DNA of 64,000 bases from Rhizobiaceae bacterium. GTDB lineage: Bacteria; Pseudomonadota; Alphaproteobacteria; Rhizobiales; Rhizobiaceae. Location: the NCBI GenBank assembly GCA_017644105.1, contig JAEPMD010000019.1, positions 1 through 64,000 on the forward strand, read 5' to 3'. Under the pieces are notes generated by a model. That model was not told the DNA's origin and did no database searches. It saw only the letters and a program-made list of their open reading frames with translations. Every line of letters begins with the position of its first letter. Position 1 is the stretch's first letter. Positions 24,956 through 33,862 of this stretch are shown in pieces. The position numbers and the translations under genes are program-made.

Positions 24956-26311
24956 ATGACGAAAATTGTACTCGTCGGGGCTGGTAGCCTCCAATTTGGC
25001 ATTGGCATGCTGGGAGATTTATTTCAAAGCCCACATATGTCTGGCTCTGAGGTCATATTGCATGACATTAACTTAGAAGCTGCCAAGCGCACGTTGAAAG
25101 TGGCACAGGAATATGTCGCATCCAATAATTTGGATTTTTCGCTTTCTGCAACGGTTGATCTAAAGCCTGCGCTTAAAGACGCGCAATTTGTCGTTATTTC
25201 CATTGAAGTAGGTGACAGATTTGCCCTTTGGGATCAGGATTGGAAAATCCCGCATCAATACGGGTTCAAGCAGATTTATGGCGAAAATGGTGGCCCGGGC
25301 GGTTTGTTCCACTCACTGCGCATTATCCCACCAATCTTGGATATCTGCCAGCAGGTGATGGATATCTGCCCAGATGCGACGGTGTTTAACTATTCAAATC
25401 CAATGAGCCGTATCTGCACGACCGTTCACCGCAAATTCCCTGAGTTAAAATTCGTTGGCATGTGCCACGAAATCGTTTCGCTCGAACGGCACCTTGCCCC
25501 ATTATTGGGTGTTGAACGCTCCGATATCCGCTATCGCGCGGGCGGGTTGAATCATTTCTCCGTCATGACTGATGTGTCCTACACCAAGGATGGCTCAGAC
25601 GCATATCCTGATGTTTTGGAGAAGGCAGAAGCTTATTTCTCGCAAAAACCTGGTTATTCAGAAGTTTTAAATGCGTCCCGCAAATCCGGTAAATCAATTG
25701 AAACCGAAGGCTGGATGGATGTCGATCTCAGCCATATCGATGCCATTCGTCCTTGGTCGGATCGTTGGTTATTTGCCAAGATCTTGGAAAAATTCAAAGC
25801 GCTGCCAATCACGTATGACAGCCATTTTGGTGAATATATCCAATGGGCGCATGATTGCGCTGATCATCAGGGCATTTTGGACTTTTACACCTATTACCGC
25901 AACTTCTTGGGGCTAACTGAACCGGCCATTGAACCGGTATTAAAAGAGCGCGTTGTGCCCATCATGGAAGCATTGTTAGGTGCGCCAACATATGAAGAGG
26001 GTGCCGTGAATATTCCAAATAACGGCTTTATTCCAAATCTGCCAGATTGGATATGTGTTGAAGTACCAGCCAATATTGATGAAAAAGGCATTCATGGCAT
26101 TGCCGTCGATATCCCCGTTGGGATCCGTGGATTGTTGAGCAACCAGATCGGTATTCATGAACTCACGGCCGAGGCGATTTTGCAAGAAAGCCGCGATCTC
26201 GTCATTCAAGCCATGCTGGTTGATCCAACAGTGATACAGTCCAAAGGGGTCACAGAGCTGGTCGATCACATGATTGCCGAGCAATCACCGTGGCTTGATT
26301 ATTTAAAATAA
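24956..26311 (+). CDS. GH4-family glycosidase (NAD- and metal-dependent)
   Basis: This 451-residue protein is a glycoside hydrolase family 4 enzyme. The N-terminal Rossmann motif is VLVGAGSLQFGIGMLGDL, and the region YGENGGPGGLFHSLRIIP follows near residues 107-124. The metal-binding cysteine motif is GMCHEI, and the later histidine lies in RAGGLNHFS. GH4 enzymes use NAD+ and Mn2+ in an oxidation-elimination mechanism. The CHE motif differs from the CHS form I associate with alpha-glucosidases and alpha-galactosidases of the family, so substrate is uncertain. It closes the CUT1 operon and should hydrolyse the imported glycoside in the cytoplasm. Confidence 0.88.
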   Translation: MTKIVLVGAGSLQFGIGMLGDLFQSPHMSGSEVILHDINLEAAKRTLKVAQEYVASNNLDFSLSATVDLKPALKDAQFVVISIEVGDRFALWDQDWKIPHQYGFKQIYGENGGPGGLFHSLRIIPPILDICQQVMDICPDATVFNYSNPMSRICTTVHRKFPELKFVGMCHEIVSLERHLAPLLGVERSDIRYRAGGLNHFSVMTDVSYTKDGSDAYPDVLEKAEAYFSQKPGYSEVLNASRKSGKSIETEGWMDVDLSHIDAIRPWSDRWLFAKILEKFKALPITYDSHFGEYIQWAHDCADHQGILDFYTYYRNFLGLTEPAIEPVLKERVVPIMEALLGAPTYEEGAVNIPNNGFIPNLPDWICVEVPANIDEKGIHGIAVDIPVGIRGLLSNQIGIHELTAEAILQESRDLVIQAMLVDPTVIQSKGVTELVDHMIAEQSPWLDYLK

Positions 26312-26327
26312 TAAGCTGTGAAATTAC

Positions 26328-26350
26328 GAAGTCGGCAATCTGCCGGCTTC
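26328..26350 (+). terminator. Putative terminator after the GH4 gene
   Basis: GAAGTCGGCA and TGCCGGCTTC form a 10-bp stem with one G-T pair and a 3-nt loop, 16 nt after the GH4 stop. The tail has only a short T run (ACTTTC), so termination may be partial. Confidence 0.5.
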
Positions 26351-26363
26351 ACTTTCGATGATC

Positions 26364-26373
26364 TAACATGTTA
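26364..26373. promoter_or_regulatory. TAACATGTTA palindrome near the GntR 3' end
   Basis: A perfect 10-bp palindrome TAACATGTTA with the same core as the 16-bp palindrome at 28103-28118. It lies in the convergent gap between GH4 and the GntR gene and may be a secondary site for that regulator. Confidence 0.35.
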
Positions 26374-26407
26374 CATTTGGCTTGAAGTTGATTGCGCAAT
26401 CCTGCAA

Positions 26408-27061
26408 TTATTGAAGCAATCGGGCATAGTAGCTTTGTGTGTTTGCAACGTGAATACGCAGCAATTGTGTCAGTTCTTGAACATCTGCAATGCGGATCGC
26501 TTCCACCAATTTGCGATGCTCCTGAATAGAGTTTTGCTGGTGATCATCTTCGCGCCCAAACCGTGTGCGAAGCGCTTCAAATTTCGAACTCACGCGTTCC
26601 AGATAAATTTCCAAAAGTAAATCACTGTCAGAAAGTTCAAAGAAGAGAGCGTGAAGCTGCGTATCAAGATCTAAATATTGAGCGCGGTCAGCTGCCTGAT
26701 GCGCATCTTCCATTTTAGCTAAAATATCAGCGCTTTTTTCTGCCAATTCATCCGGTGCACGCAGCAATGCCAATGTGACCGCTTCAATTTCAAGGGCTGC
26801 GCGCAATTCGCACAAGGCGCGCAGCTCCCGCAATGTGAGGTGAAACACATAAGTGCCAGATTGAGGTTTTGTGAGAAGCAGACCCGCAGCGGTTAGTTTT
26901 TGAATGGCCGCTCTGATCGGCGCTTTGCCGATATCGTATGCTTCAGCCAACTGCGCTTCTGAGATTTTTTGGCCCAAACTCAAACGATCTTCGATGATAT
27001 CTGATTTGATGCGTTCAAAGACGGTGTCTTGAACCAATTGTGCGCCCCGGGCTCTCGGCAT
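26408..27061 (-). CDS. GntR-family (FCD) transcriptional regulator
   Basis: The protein is 217 residues from ATG 27061, chosen because AGGA lies 8 nt upstream; the frame extends to 27079. The N-terminal winged helix is GQKISEAQLAEAYDIGKAPIRAAIQ. A helical FCD ligand domain follows, with ELRALCELRAALEIEAVTLA, which usually binds a metal and a small organic acid. It lies downstream of the D-2-hydroxyacid dehydrogenase on the same strand. A palindrome before that dehydrogenase is a likely binding site. Confidence 0.9.
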   Translation of the reverse strand: MPRARGAQLVQDTVFERIKSDIIEDRLSLGQKISEAQLAEAYDIGKAPIRAAIQKLTAAGLLLTKPQSGTYVFHLTLRELRALCELRAALEIEAVTLALLRAPDELAEKSADILAKMEDAHQAADRAQYLDLDTQLHALFFELSDSDLLLEIYLERVSSKFEALRTRFGREDDHQQNSIQEHRKLVEAIRIADVQELTQLLRIHVANTQSYYARLLQ

Positions 27062-27120
27062 AGATATCATCCTGTTCAAATTGAACTTCGATCTAACATA
27101 TTCGCTGGAAATATAAAACT

Positions 27121-28086
27121 CTACCAGCGATTAACCCAGTTTGGCGATTTGCCACCTGATAGCGCAATACGCATTTGTTCAGCTGCTGATGCCTGAAGTG
27201 CAACGACTGAATCCTCAGAATACCAAGCATTATGGTCAGATAATAGTGTTCGAGGTGCTGCGAGTAATGGATTATCGATGTTAAGTGGTTCGACCTCAAA
27301 CACATCAAGACCCGCGCCAAATAAATGCCCGCTGGTCAGGACTTTGGCCAGCGCATATTCATCCACAATACCACCGCGCGAAACATTGATGAGAATGGCA
27401 TTTGGGCGCATCTTCAATAATAATCGATGATCCAACATATGTTTTGTGCTGGGTGTAAGCGGTGCATGAATGCTTAAAACATCACTATTTTCACACAATT
27501 CCTCAAGTGAAACAGCTTGAACTGAGTGCGCTGATAACAACTCAGAAGGCGCATAAGGATCGTAGACCAAAGTTTGTTTAAATCCCAAAGCGCGAAATTT
27601 TCTATCCACTTGTTGCGCAATACGACCATAGCCGATAAGGCCGAGCGTTGCATTTCGGCGACCAGGTATAAGGTCAGCTTGTCCGCCGCCCCATCTTCCT
27701 TTTCGCACATCGCGATCGCGGGAGGAGACCTTTCGGTTAAGAGCAAGATAAAAAGCAAGCGCCTGATCACTGACTTCGTGTTCTGCGCCATAATCAGTAA
27801 CATTTAGCACAGCGATTTTGCGTTTCGTGGCGGCTTCAATGTCGATATTATCATAACCAATGCCATATCGAACAATCGCCTTAAGATTGGGGGCGGCGTC
27901 CATTATCTGCGATGTCACATCCGCTTGCCGCACAAAAATGCCAAGGGGGTTCACATCCTCAAGGGCTTTGTTGGTTGCATCACTGCTTTGAACAGGAACA
28001 ACATTGACACCTAAATCGGCCAGCGCCTGATTTTCAATTTCGTAACTGGAATATCCAGGCTCAAGCACAGCAACATTTCCAAGCAT
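27121..28086 (-). CDS. D-2-hydroxyacid dehydrogenase family protein
   Basis: This 321-residue NAD(P)-dependent enzyme belongs to the D-isomer 2-hydroxyacid dehydrogenase family. The cofactor motif is GLIGYGRIAQQVDRKFRALG. The catalytic set is visible: Arg in NVSRGGIVDE, Glu in VFEVEPLN and His in LLSDHNAWYS. It would reduce a 2-oxoacid or oxidise a D-2-hydroxyacid; the group includes phosphoglycerate, glycerate and C-terminal-binding-protein-like enzymes. It is 59 nt upstream of the GntR gene and probably forms a two-gene operon with it. The substrate is not known. Confidence 0.85.
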   Translation of the reverse strand: MLGNVAVLEPGYSSYEIENQALADLGVNVVPVQSSDATNKALEDVNPLGIFVRQADVTSQIMDAAPNLKAIVRYGIGYDNIDIEAATKRKIAVLNVTDYGAEHEVSDQALAFYLALNRKVSSRDRDVRKGRWGGGQADLIPGRRNATLGLIGYGRIAQQVDRKFRALGFKQTLVYDPYAPSELLSAHSVQAVSLEELCENSDVLSIHAPLTPSTKHMLDHRLLLKMRPNAILINVSRGGIVDEYALAKVLTSGHLFGAGLDVFEVEPLNIDNPLLAAPRTLLSDHNAWYSEDSVVALQASAAEQMRIALSGGKSPNWVNRW

Positions 28087-28102
28087 AACTCATTCTCCTC
28101 CA

Positions 28103-28118
28103 AACTAACATGTTAGTT
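28103..28118. promoter_or_regulatory. Putative GntR operator upstream of the dehydrogenase
   Basis: AACTAACATGTTAGTT is a perfect 16-bp palindrome 17 bp upstream of the dehydrogenase start codon. Its TAACATGTTA core recurs at 26364, and TAACAT also occurs near 27092 upstream of the GntR gene. Confidence 0.65.
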
Positions 28119-28149
28119 ATAGGAAGAGCTTGAAAATGTAAATGCTATT

Positions 28150-28623
28150 TTATGCGTCGAGAGAAAGTGGAAGTGCGTTGGTCTTTTTAGCCACATCAAT
28201 GACCACCGAGCTTTCAATCTCTTTCACCGCGGGCAGCGTTACCAAACGCTTATGCAAAAGATGATGATAATGATCGATATCGCGCACAACAATGTGCAAG
28301 TCGTAATCGAACGCACCCATCAGCAGCACAGCATATTGAATTTCTGGTATTGCCAATATTTCGCGGCGAAAATCTTCAAGCGCGGATCCATCATGTTTAT
28401 CAAGCTTCACCCGCGCCACGATAATGGCATTAAACCCAAGCTTTCTGCGGTCTAAATCCACCATCTTACCTCGGATAATACCGGCTTTTTGCAATTGGAT
28501 AATGCGGCGAGAGCAGGGCGATTGAGATATGCCTGCTTGCTCGGCAATCTGCGAAACCGACAGATTACCATCGTTTTGCATCGCTCGGAGGATTCTTAGA
28601 TCAGCTTCATCAAGTTTATGCAT
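28150..28623 (-). CDS. bkdR: Lrp/AsnC-family regulator, BkdR-like
   Basis: This 157-residue Lrp-type protein has the helix-turn-helix VSQIAEQAGISQSPCSRRIIQLQKAGII (residues about 23-50) followed by a RAM ligand-binding domain. It includes LLMGAFDYDLHIVVRDIDHY. It is transcribed divergently from the branched-chain 2-oxoacid dehydrogenase operon, the same arrangement as bkdR in Pseudomonas, where BkdR activates bkd in response to branched-chain amino acids. The gene name is by analogy. Confidence 0.85.
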   Translation of the reverse strand: MHKLDEADLRILRAMQNDGNLSVSQIAEQAGISQSPCSRRIIQLQKAGIIRGKMVDLDRRKLGFNAIIVARVKLDKHDGSALEDFRREILAIPEIQYAVLLMGAFDYDLHIVVRDIDHYHHLLHKRLVTLPAVKEIESSVVIDVAKKTNALPLSLDA

Positions 28624-28634
28624 GAATTTCCTCG

Positions 28635-28674
28635 TAATTACGTAATTATTAGCTCAATTATGCAAATTAATTGA
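28635..28674. promoter_or_regulatory. AT-rich inverted repeats in the bkdR-bkd intergenic region
   Basis: TAATTACGTAATTA (28635-28648) is a perfect 14-bp palindrome. TCAATTA (28654-28660) and TAATTGA (28668-28674) form a second perfect inverted repeat with a 7-nt centre. AT-rich sites of this kind, close together, fit Lrp-family binding. They lie just upstream of the Lrp start, so autoregulation is likely. Confidence 0.5.
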
Positions 28675-28759
28675 ATAATGGCCATAAATCAAATCAAATT
28701 CCCGCGAAAGCCATGGCACAATTCTGAATGTGAAATTTTGACCAGGAAGGAGATTGAAT

Positions 28760-28954
28760 TTGGTTGATATCGTCACTTGCGGAGCAAAACGGTTACCAAT
28801 CGGTGTTTTCGGCGTAACTTGTGCTGCCGAAAATTCAATCTCGCGCGATCATCACAACAATCTCCAATATTTCTCACCGCTGACCTTCTCCAACACCAAG
28901 CTAAACGGAGAAACCCTCCGTTTGGAAACTGCCACAAGGATGCAAGCCAAATGA
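28760..28954 (+). CDS. Possible small leader ORF coupled to bkdA1
   Basis: A TTG at 28760, 8 nt after AGGAAGGAG, opens a frame of 64 codons whose stop overlaps the bkdA1 ATG in an ATGA arrangement. The predicted peptide matches nothing that I recognise and lacks a signal peptide or membrane segment. The good ribosome site and the stop-start overlap argue for translation, possibly to couple ribosome entry to bkdA1. The region could equally be untranslated leader. Confidence 0.3.
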   Translation: MVDIVTCGAKRLPIGVFGVTCAAENSISRDHHNNLQYFSPLTFSNTKLNGETLRLETATRMQAK

Positions 28955-30186
28955 CCCAAACGCCCAAGCTTACATTTCCAGAACCACCAGCCAGGCCTGA
29001 TGAAGTGCCTGATTTTTCCAATATTAAAATCAGCGAACCGGGTGCAGTTGGCGTTCCTGATTTTGGATTTGAAGCAAAGAACGGGCGGGAATATGCCAAT
29101 GGCCTCATCCGTGTGATGGATAAAGATGGTAACGCCGTTGGCCCTTGGGCAGAGTTAATAAAAGACGTTTCAGTTGATGATCTTCGTCAGGGTATGCGCG
29201 ATGTGCTCAAAATGCGTGCCATTGATCGACGTATGATTACCGCCCAACGTCAGGGCAAAACCTCGTTTTACATGCAATGCACAGGCGAAGAGGCAATTGG
29301 GTGCGGATTTCAGCGTCAGCTTGAAAAAGGCGACATGAATTTCCCAACCTATCGACAGCAAACGCTATTAATTGGCGCCGATTATCCATTACGCGATCTC
29401 TTTGGTCAGCTTTATTCCAATGAATTGGACCCGATGGAAGGGCGCCAGCTGCCGGTTCTTCATTCAGCGCGCGATTATGGTTTCTTCACAATTTCCGGCA
29501 ATTTGGGCACGCAATATATTCAGGCTGTGGGTTGGAGCATGGCCAATGCTTTAACTGGTGATGGTAAAATAGCCGCCGCATGGATTGGCGATGGTGCGAC
29601 GGCATCCAATGACTTCCATTCAGCATTATTATGTGCCTCCGTTTATCAACCACCGGTGATCTTAAACATCGTCAATAACCAATGGGCAATCTCGACCTAT
29701 ACCGGTGTAGCGGCAGGTAAATCCCGCACTTATGCATCTCGCGCACGTGGCTATGGTATTCCGGCTTTACGCGTTGATGGCAATGATTATTTGGCTGTTG
29801 TCGCTGTATCAAAATGGGCAATTGAACGCACGCGCAAAGGTTATGGACCCATAGCGATTGAATGGTTCACCTATCGCGCCGCTGCACATTCAACCTCAGA
29901 TGATCCCGGCGCTTATCGACCGAAAGATGAAGCGCAATCCTGGCCATTGGGTGATCCTGTCGAGCGCTTAAAGAAACATCTCATCTCATTAGATGAATGG
30001 TCTGAGGAACGTCATATTCAGCTTGAAGCGGAATTATTGGATGAAGTCACCAGTGTTCAAAAAGAAGTTGAAGCTCATGGCACGCTTGTCAACGAGCAGC
30101 GCCTGTCTCCAACGGTGATGTTCAAAGGTGTTTACGCCGATATGCCTGAACATCTCAAACGGCAACGCCAGGAAATGGGAGCGTAA
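28951..30186 (+). CDS. bkdA1: Branched-chain 2-oxoacid dehydrogenase E1 alpha subunit
   Basis: This 411-residue protein starts at ATG 28951 (AAGGATG nearby). The thiamine diphosphate motif is WIGDGATASNDFHSAL followed by NIVNNQWAIST. The segments RQGKTSFYMQCTGEEAIG and the C-terminal phosphorylation-loop-like RAAAHSTSDDPGAYRPKDE are characteristic of the branched-chain E1 alpha rather than pyruvate dehydrogenase. With the E1 beta subunit it decarboxylates the 2-oxoacids of valine, leucine and isoleucine. It is the first main gene of the operon, separated by 2 nt from bkdA2. Confidence 0.93.
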   Translation: MTQTPKLTFPEPPARPDEVPDFSNIKISEPGAVGVPDFGFEAKNGREYANGLIRVMDKDGNAVGPWAELIKDVSVDDLRQGMRDVLKMRAIDRRMITAQRQGKTSFYMQCTGEEAIGCGFQRQLEKGDMNFPTYRQQTLLIGADYPLRDLFGQLYSNELDPMEGRQLPVLHSARDYGFFTISGNLGTQYIQAVGWSMANALTGDGKIAAAWIGDGATASNDFHSALLCASVYQPPVILNIVNNQWAISTYTGVAAGKSRTYASRARGYGIPALRVDGNDYLAVVAVSKWAIERTRKGYGPIAIEWFTYRAAAHSTSDDPGAYRPKDEAQSWPLGDPVERLKKHLISLDEWSEERHIQLEAELLDEVTSVQKEVEAHGTLVNEQRLSPTVMFKGVYADMPEHLKRQRQEMGA

Positions 30187-30188
30187 TC

Positions 30189-31202
30189 ATGGCTAATATG
30201 ACAATGATCGAAGCTCTGCGCGATGCCATGGATGTGAAGCTTGCCGATGATCCGTCGGTGGTCGTGTTCGGGCAGGATGTTGGCTATTTCGGCGGTGTGT
30301 TCCGCTGCACCAGCGGACTACAGGCTAAATATGGCAATGAGCGCGTGTTTGATACGCCCATCAATGAGAGCGCAATTGCTGGCATGGCCATTGGTATGGC
30401 AGCACACGGCATGCGGCCATGCGTGGAAGTGCAGTTCGCTGATTATATGTTCCCAGCCTATGATCAGATCACACAGGAAGCCGCGCGTTTAAGGTTCCGC
30501 TCCAATGAGCAATTCACCTGCCCAATGGTGATCCGTATGCCAACAGGTGGCGGCATTTTTGGCGGCCAAACCCACAGCCAAAGCCCAGAGGCATTGTTCA
30601 CCCATGTGGCGGGTTTAAAAACGGTGATCCCATCTAATCCTTATGACGCAAAAGGCATGCTGATTGCCGCCATTGAGGATCCGGATCCGGTGATCTTTCT
30701 AGAACCTAAACGCTTATATAACGGTCCATTTTATGGGGATCACAGCGGTAAATCGCTCGGTTGGGGTCAGCATCCTGATGGTGAAGTGCCCGAAGGTCAT
30801 TACACAGTTCCTATCGGCAAAGCCAAAGTTTGCCGTGAAGGTAATGATGTGACAATTCTAAGCTATGGCACGATGGTCTACATCGCAGAAGCTGCGGTCA
30901 AGCAAGCCAATATCGATGCTGAGATTATTGATTTGAGAAGCTTATTGCCGCTTGATTTAGAAACCATAAAACAATCCGTTGAGAAAACCGGACGATGTGT
31001 TGTTGTTCATGAAGCAACACGCACCAGCGGCTTTGGTGCAGAACTCATCGCTGAAGTTCAAGAGGCATGTTTCTGGCATCTAAAATCACCGCTTGAACGT
31101 GTGACCGGATGGGACGCACCTTATCCGCATGCCGCTGAATGGGATTATTTCCCCGGACCTGACAGAGTGGAACGTGCACTCGTTAAAGCGATGGAGGCAT
31201 AA
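30189..31202 (+). CDS. bkdA2: Branched-chain 2-oxoacid dehydrogenase E1 beta subunit
   Basis: This 337-residue protein has the transketolase-like pyrimidine-binding domain (VVVFGQDVGYFGGVFRCT, then FDTPINESAIAGMAIGMAA) and a C-terminal domain with VIFLEPKRLYN. The phrase GVFRCTSGL and the nearby PINE segment match BCKDH E1 beta. It forms an alpha2-beta2 heterotetramer with the preceding product. The E2 gene begins with GTG directly after its stop. Confidence 0.94.
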   Translation: MANMTMIEALRDAMDVKLADDPSVVVFGQDVGYFGGVFRCTSGLQAKYGNERVFDTPINESAIAGMAIGMAAHGMRPCVEVQFADYMFPAYDQITQEAARLRFRSNEQFTCPMVIRMPTGGGIFGGQTHSQSPEALFTHVAGLKTVIPSNPYDAKGMLIAAIEDPDPVIFLEPKRLYNGPFYGDHSGKSLGWGQHPDGEVPEGHYTVPIGKAKVCREGNDVTILSYGTMVYIAEAAVKQANIDAEIIDLRSLLPLDLETIKQSVEKTGRCVVVHEATRTSGFGAELIAEVQEACFWHLKSPLERVTGWDAPYPHAAEWDYFPGPDRVERALVKAMEA

Positions 31203-32489
31203 GTGAATATTCTAGCTATTAAATTGCCAGATGTTGGCGAAGGTATCACCCAAGCCGAACTCGTTGAATGGAACGTAAAAGTCGGCGATTTTGTCCGCGA
31301 GGACGATATCATCGCAGCTGTGATGACGGATAAAGCAACCGTTGAAATTCCATGTCTTTATGATGGTACGATTGTGCAAACCAATGGAGACATCGGCGAC
31401 AGCTTAGCCATTGGTTCCGATCTTGTGCTGATTGAAACGGAAGCCGAAGGGGCAAGCGTTGAACCCGATGAAGTCGAGCAATCAACACCTGAACCCGCTG
31501 TCGTAGAAGAGGTTAAAAAGCCTGCACCAGCCGCCGAAAAGGTTGTGTCGGTGGTTGAAAAACAAGCCTCCACGCCATCTACCTCAGCGCCTGCTATGCC
31601 GCGTGCGGAAGGCGCGCCTGTATTGGCGTCCCCCGCACTTCGAGCCCGAGCACGCAATAGCGGGATTGATTTACGCCTCGTGCACGGAACAGGCCCCGCA
31701 GGGCGCATCACCGATGCTGATCTTGATCAATATGCGCAAAGCCCGTCGCAACAAAATGGCAGTGCGAATGGATCAGGCAAGGCAAAACGCGAAGGCACGG
31801 AAGAGATTAAAGTCATCGGCATGCGACGCAAAATTGCCGAACGCATGTCCAAAGCCAATGCCAATGTACCGCATATCACAGTGGTCGAAGAGGTGGATGT
31901 CACAGCGCTTGAAGATCTCCGCGCCAAGCTCAATTCAGAACGCGGTGATAAACCAAAGCTTACGATTTTGCCGATCCTGTCGGCAGCCTTAAGCAGAGCG
32001 GTTTATGACCATCCTGAAATGAATGCGCATTATTATGATGAGAAAGGCGTGGTGATCCGCCATGCCCCCGTTCACATCGGAATTGCGACCATGACGGATG
32101 CTGGATTGATGGTGCCCGTTTTACGTCATGCGGAGGCCAAATGTTTGTTTGAAGCTGCGCAAGATATCCAAGATATTGCTGATGCGGCACGCAAAGGATC
32201 AGCAAATCGAGAGCAATTATCTGGTTCCACCATCACAATCTCATCGCTCGGCCCATTGGGCGCGATTGTCACAACACCGATTATCAATCTGCCGGAAGTT
32301 GCGATTGTTGGCGTGAACAAAATCGCCATTCGCCCTGTATGGGAGGGCGATCAATTTGTTCCGCGTAAGATGATGAACATCTCCGCCAGTTTTGATCACC
32401 GCATCATCGATGGCTGGGATGCAGCGGTCTTTGTGCAAAAGATTAAATCGCTCCTTGAAACCCCAGCACTAATTTTTGTCGAGGCTTAA
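31203..32489 (+). CDS. bkdB: Dihydrolipoyl acyltransferase E2 of the branched-chain complex
   Basis: This 428-residue protein has one lipoyl domain with the lipoylated Lys in MTDKATVEIP (about residue 44). An Ala/Pro/Glu-rich linker follows, then a peripheral subunit-binding domain at about residues 139-177 (LASPALRARARNSGIDL). The C-terminal catalytic domain ends with SFDHRIIDGWDAA, whose His and Asp are the acyltransferase residues. It transfers the branched acyl group to CoA. The start is GTG 31203, which abuts the E1 beta stop. Confidence 0.94.
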   Translation: MNILAIKLPDVGEGITQAELVEWNVKVGDFVREDDIIAAVMTDKATVEIPCLYDGTIVQTNGDIGDSLAIGSDLVLIETEAEGASVEPDEVEQSTPEPAVVEEVKKPAPAAEKVVSVVEKQASTPSTSAPAMPRAEGAPVLASPALRARARNSGIDLRLVHGTGPAGRITDADLDQYAQSPSQQNGSANGSGKAKREGTEEIKVIGMRRKIAERMSKANANVPHITVVEEVDVTALEDLRAKLNSERGDKPKLTILPILSAALSRAVYDHPEMNAHYYDEKGVVIRHAPVHIGIATMTDAGLMVPVLRHAEAKCLFEAAQDIQDIADAARKGSANREQLSGSTITISSLGPLGAIVTTPIINLPEVAIVGVNKIAIRPVWEGDQFVPRKMMNISASFDHRIIDGWDAAVFVQKIKSLLETPALIFVEA

Positions 32490-32491
32490 TC

Positions 32492-33862
32492 ATGAAACGA
32501 GAACAATGCAAAGTTTTGATTATTGGCGCGGGACCGGGCGGATATGTGTGTGGTATACGCGCTGGTCAATTGGGATTGGATACGATTGTGGTTGAAGGCG
32601 AAAAACCCGGTGGCACATGCTTAAATGTCGGGTGTATCCCATCAAAAGCGCTTATTCATGCCGCTGACGAATTTCATAAAGCGAAAACATTTCGAGGGGA
32701 TAACAAGCTGGGTATTTCGCTGTTAAACCCTGAAATCGATTTTGTTAAAACGCAAAAGTGGAAAGATGGGATTGCCACAAAACTAAATACCGGCGTGACG
32801 GGGCTTTTAAAGAAAGCCAAAACGCGCCTGATTCAAGGCAATGCCTCCATCATTGATGGCAAGACGGTAAAAGTTGTGACGAGCGAGGGTGAACAAATCA
32901 TCGAATGCGAACATCTCGTGCTCGCAACGGGATCTTCACCCATGGAACTGCCGTCTTTGCCTTTTAGTGATCACGTCATCTCGTCCACCGAAGCTCTCTC
33001 TCTTACAGATGTTCCAAAAGATCTCGCAATTGTTGGCGGCGGCTATATAGGTCTTGAAATTGGTACTGCCATGGCAAAGCTTGGCGCAAATGTCACCATC
33101 GTGGAAATGGATCAGCAGATCCTCCCGCAATATGATGCTGATCTCGTCAAACCCGTCACGGATCGCCTAAAGAAGCTTGGTGTTACATTGCATTTAGGGG
33201 CAAAAGCTGAAGGTGTTACCACCGACGGTGCGCTAAAGATTAGTACAAGCGAAGGCATGCAAGAAATCGCGGCAGATAAGATCCTGGTTACAATTGGTCG
33301 TGCACCAAATATCAAAGGGTTCGGCGTTGAAGATCTCGATCTTAAAATGGATGGTCGTCACATTGCGATTAATGATGTTTGCGCGACCTCTATGCGCAAT
33401 GTCTTTGCGATTGGTGATATTACCGGCGATCCCATGTTAGCGCATCGCGCCATGGCACAAGGTGTCATCGTTGCAGAGCATATTGCTGGTAAACCGAGCG
33501 TTTGGGATAAACGCGCAGTGCCAGCGGTGTGTTTTACCGATCCTGAGATTGTTACCGTTGGTCAATTGCCAAGCGCGGAGACAAAAACTGCCATGTTCCC
33601 ATTTGCCGCCAATGGTCGCGCCATGACCATGGAACGCGAAGATGGTTTTGTGCGGGTGGTTTATGATGCGGATAGCGAATTGGTTTTAGGCCTGCAGGCG
33701 GTGGGAAATGGTGTGTCTGAACTTGCCGGTGAGTTCGCACTGGGAATAGAAATGTGTGCGACACTCACCGATATTGCTGACACGATCCATGCGCATCCCA
33801 CACTGGGAGAGACAGTGCAGGAAACTGCGCATTTAGCCTTGGGTCATGCTTTGCATATTTAA
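32492..33862 (+). CDS. lpdV: Dihydrolipoyl dehydrogenase (E3)
   Basis: This 456-residue flavoprotein has the FAD motif IIGAGPGGYVCGIRAGQLG. The redox-active disulfide is Cys43-Cys48 in GGTCLNVGCIPSKAL, the NAD motif is AIVGGGYIGLEIGTAMAKLG, and the C-terminal His-Glu pair lies in HAHPTLGETVQE. It reoxidises the lipoyl groups of E2. It closes the bkd operon, and its stop codon overlaps that of the convergent frcA gene. The symbol follows the Pseudomonas Lpd-Val naming by context. Confidence 0.94.
   Translation: MKREQCKVLIIGAGPGGYVCGIRAGQLGLDTIVVEGEKPGGTCLNVGCIPSKALIHAADEFHKAKTFRGDNKLGISLLNPEIDFVKTQKWKDGIATKLNTGVTGLLKKAKTRLIQGNASIIDGKTVKVVTSEGEQIIECEHLVLATGSSPMELPSLPFSDHVISSTEALSLTDVPKDLAIVGGGYIGLEIGTAMAKLGANVTIVEMDQQILPQYDADLVKPVTDRLKKLGVTLHLGAKAEGVTTDGALKISTSEGMQEIAADKILVTIGRAPNIKGFGVEDLDLKMDGRHIAINDVCATSMRNVFAIGDITGDPMLAHRAMAQGVIVAEHIAGKPSVWDKRAVPAVCFTDPEIVTVGQLPSAETKTAMFPFAANGRAMTMEREDGFVRVVYDADSELVLGLQAVGNGVSELAGEFALGIEMCATLTDIADTIHAHPTLGETVQETAHLALGHALHI

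Noticed and set aside
28777-28950. N-terminal extension of the E1 alpha subunit
   Set aside because: The upstream 58 codons show no E1 character and ATG 28951 has a nearby ribosome site and normal protein length.
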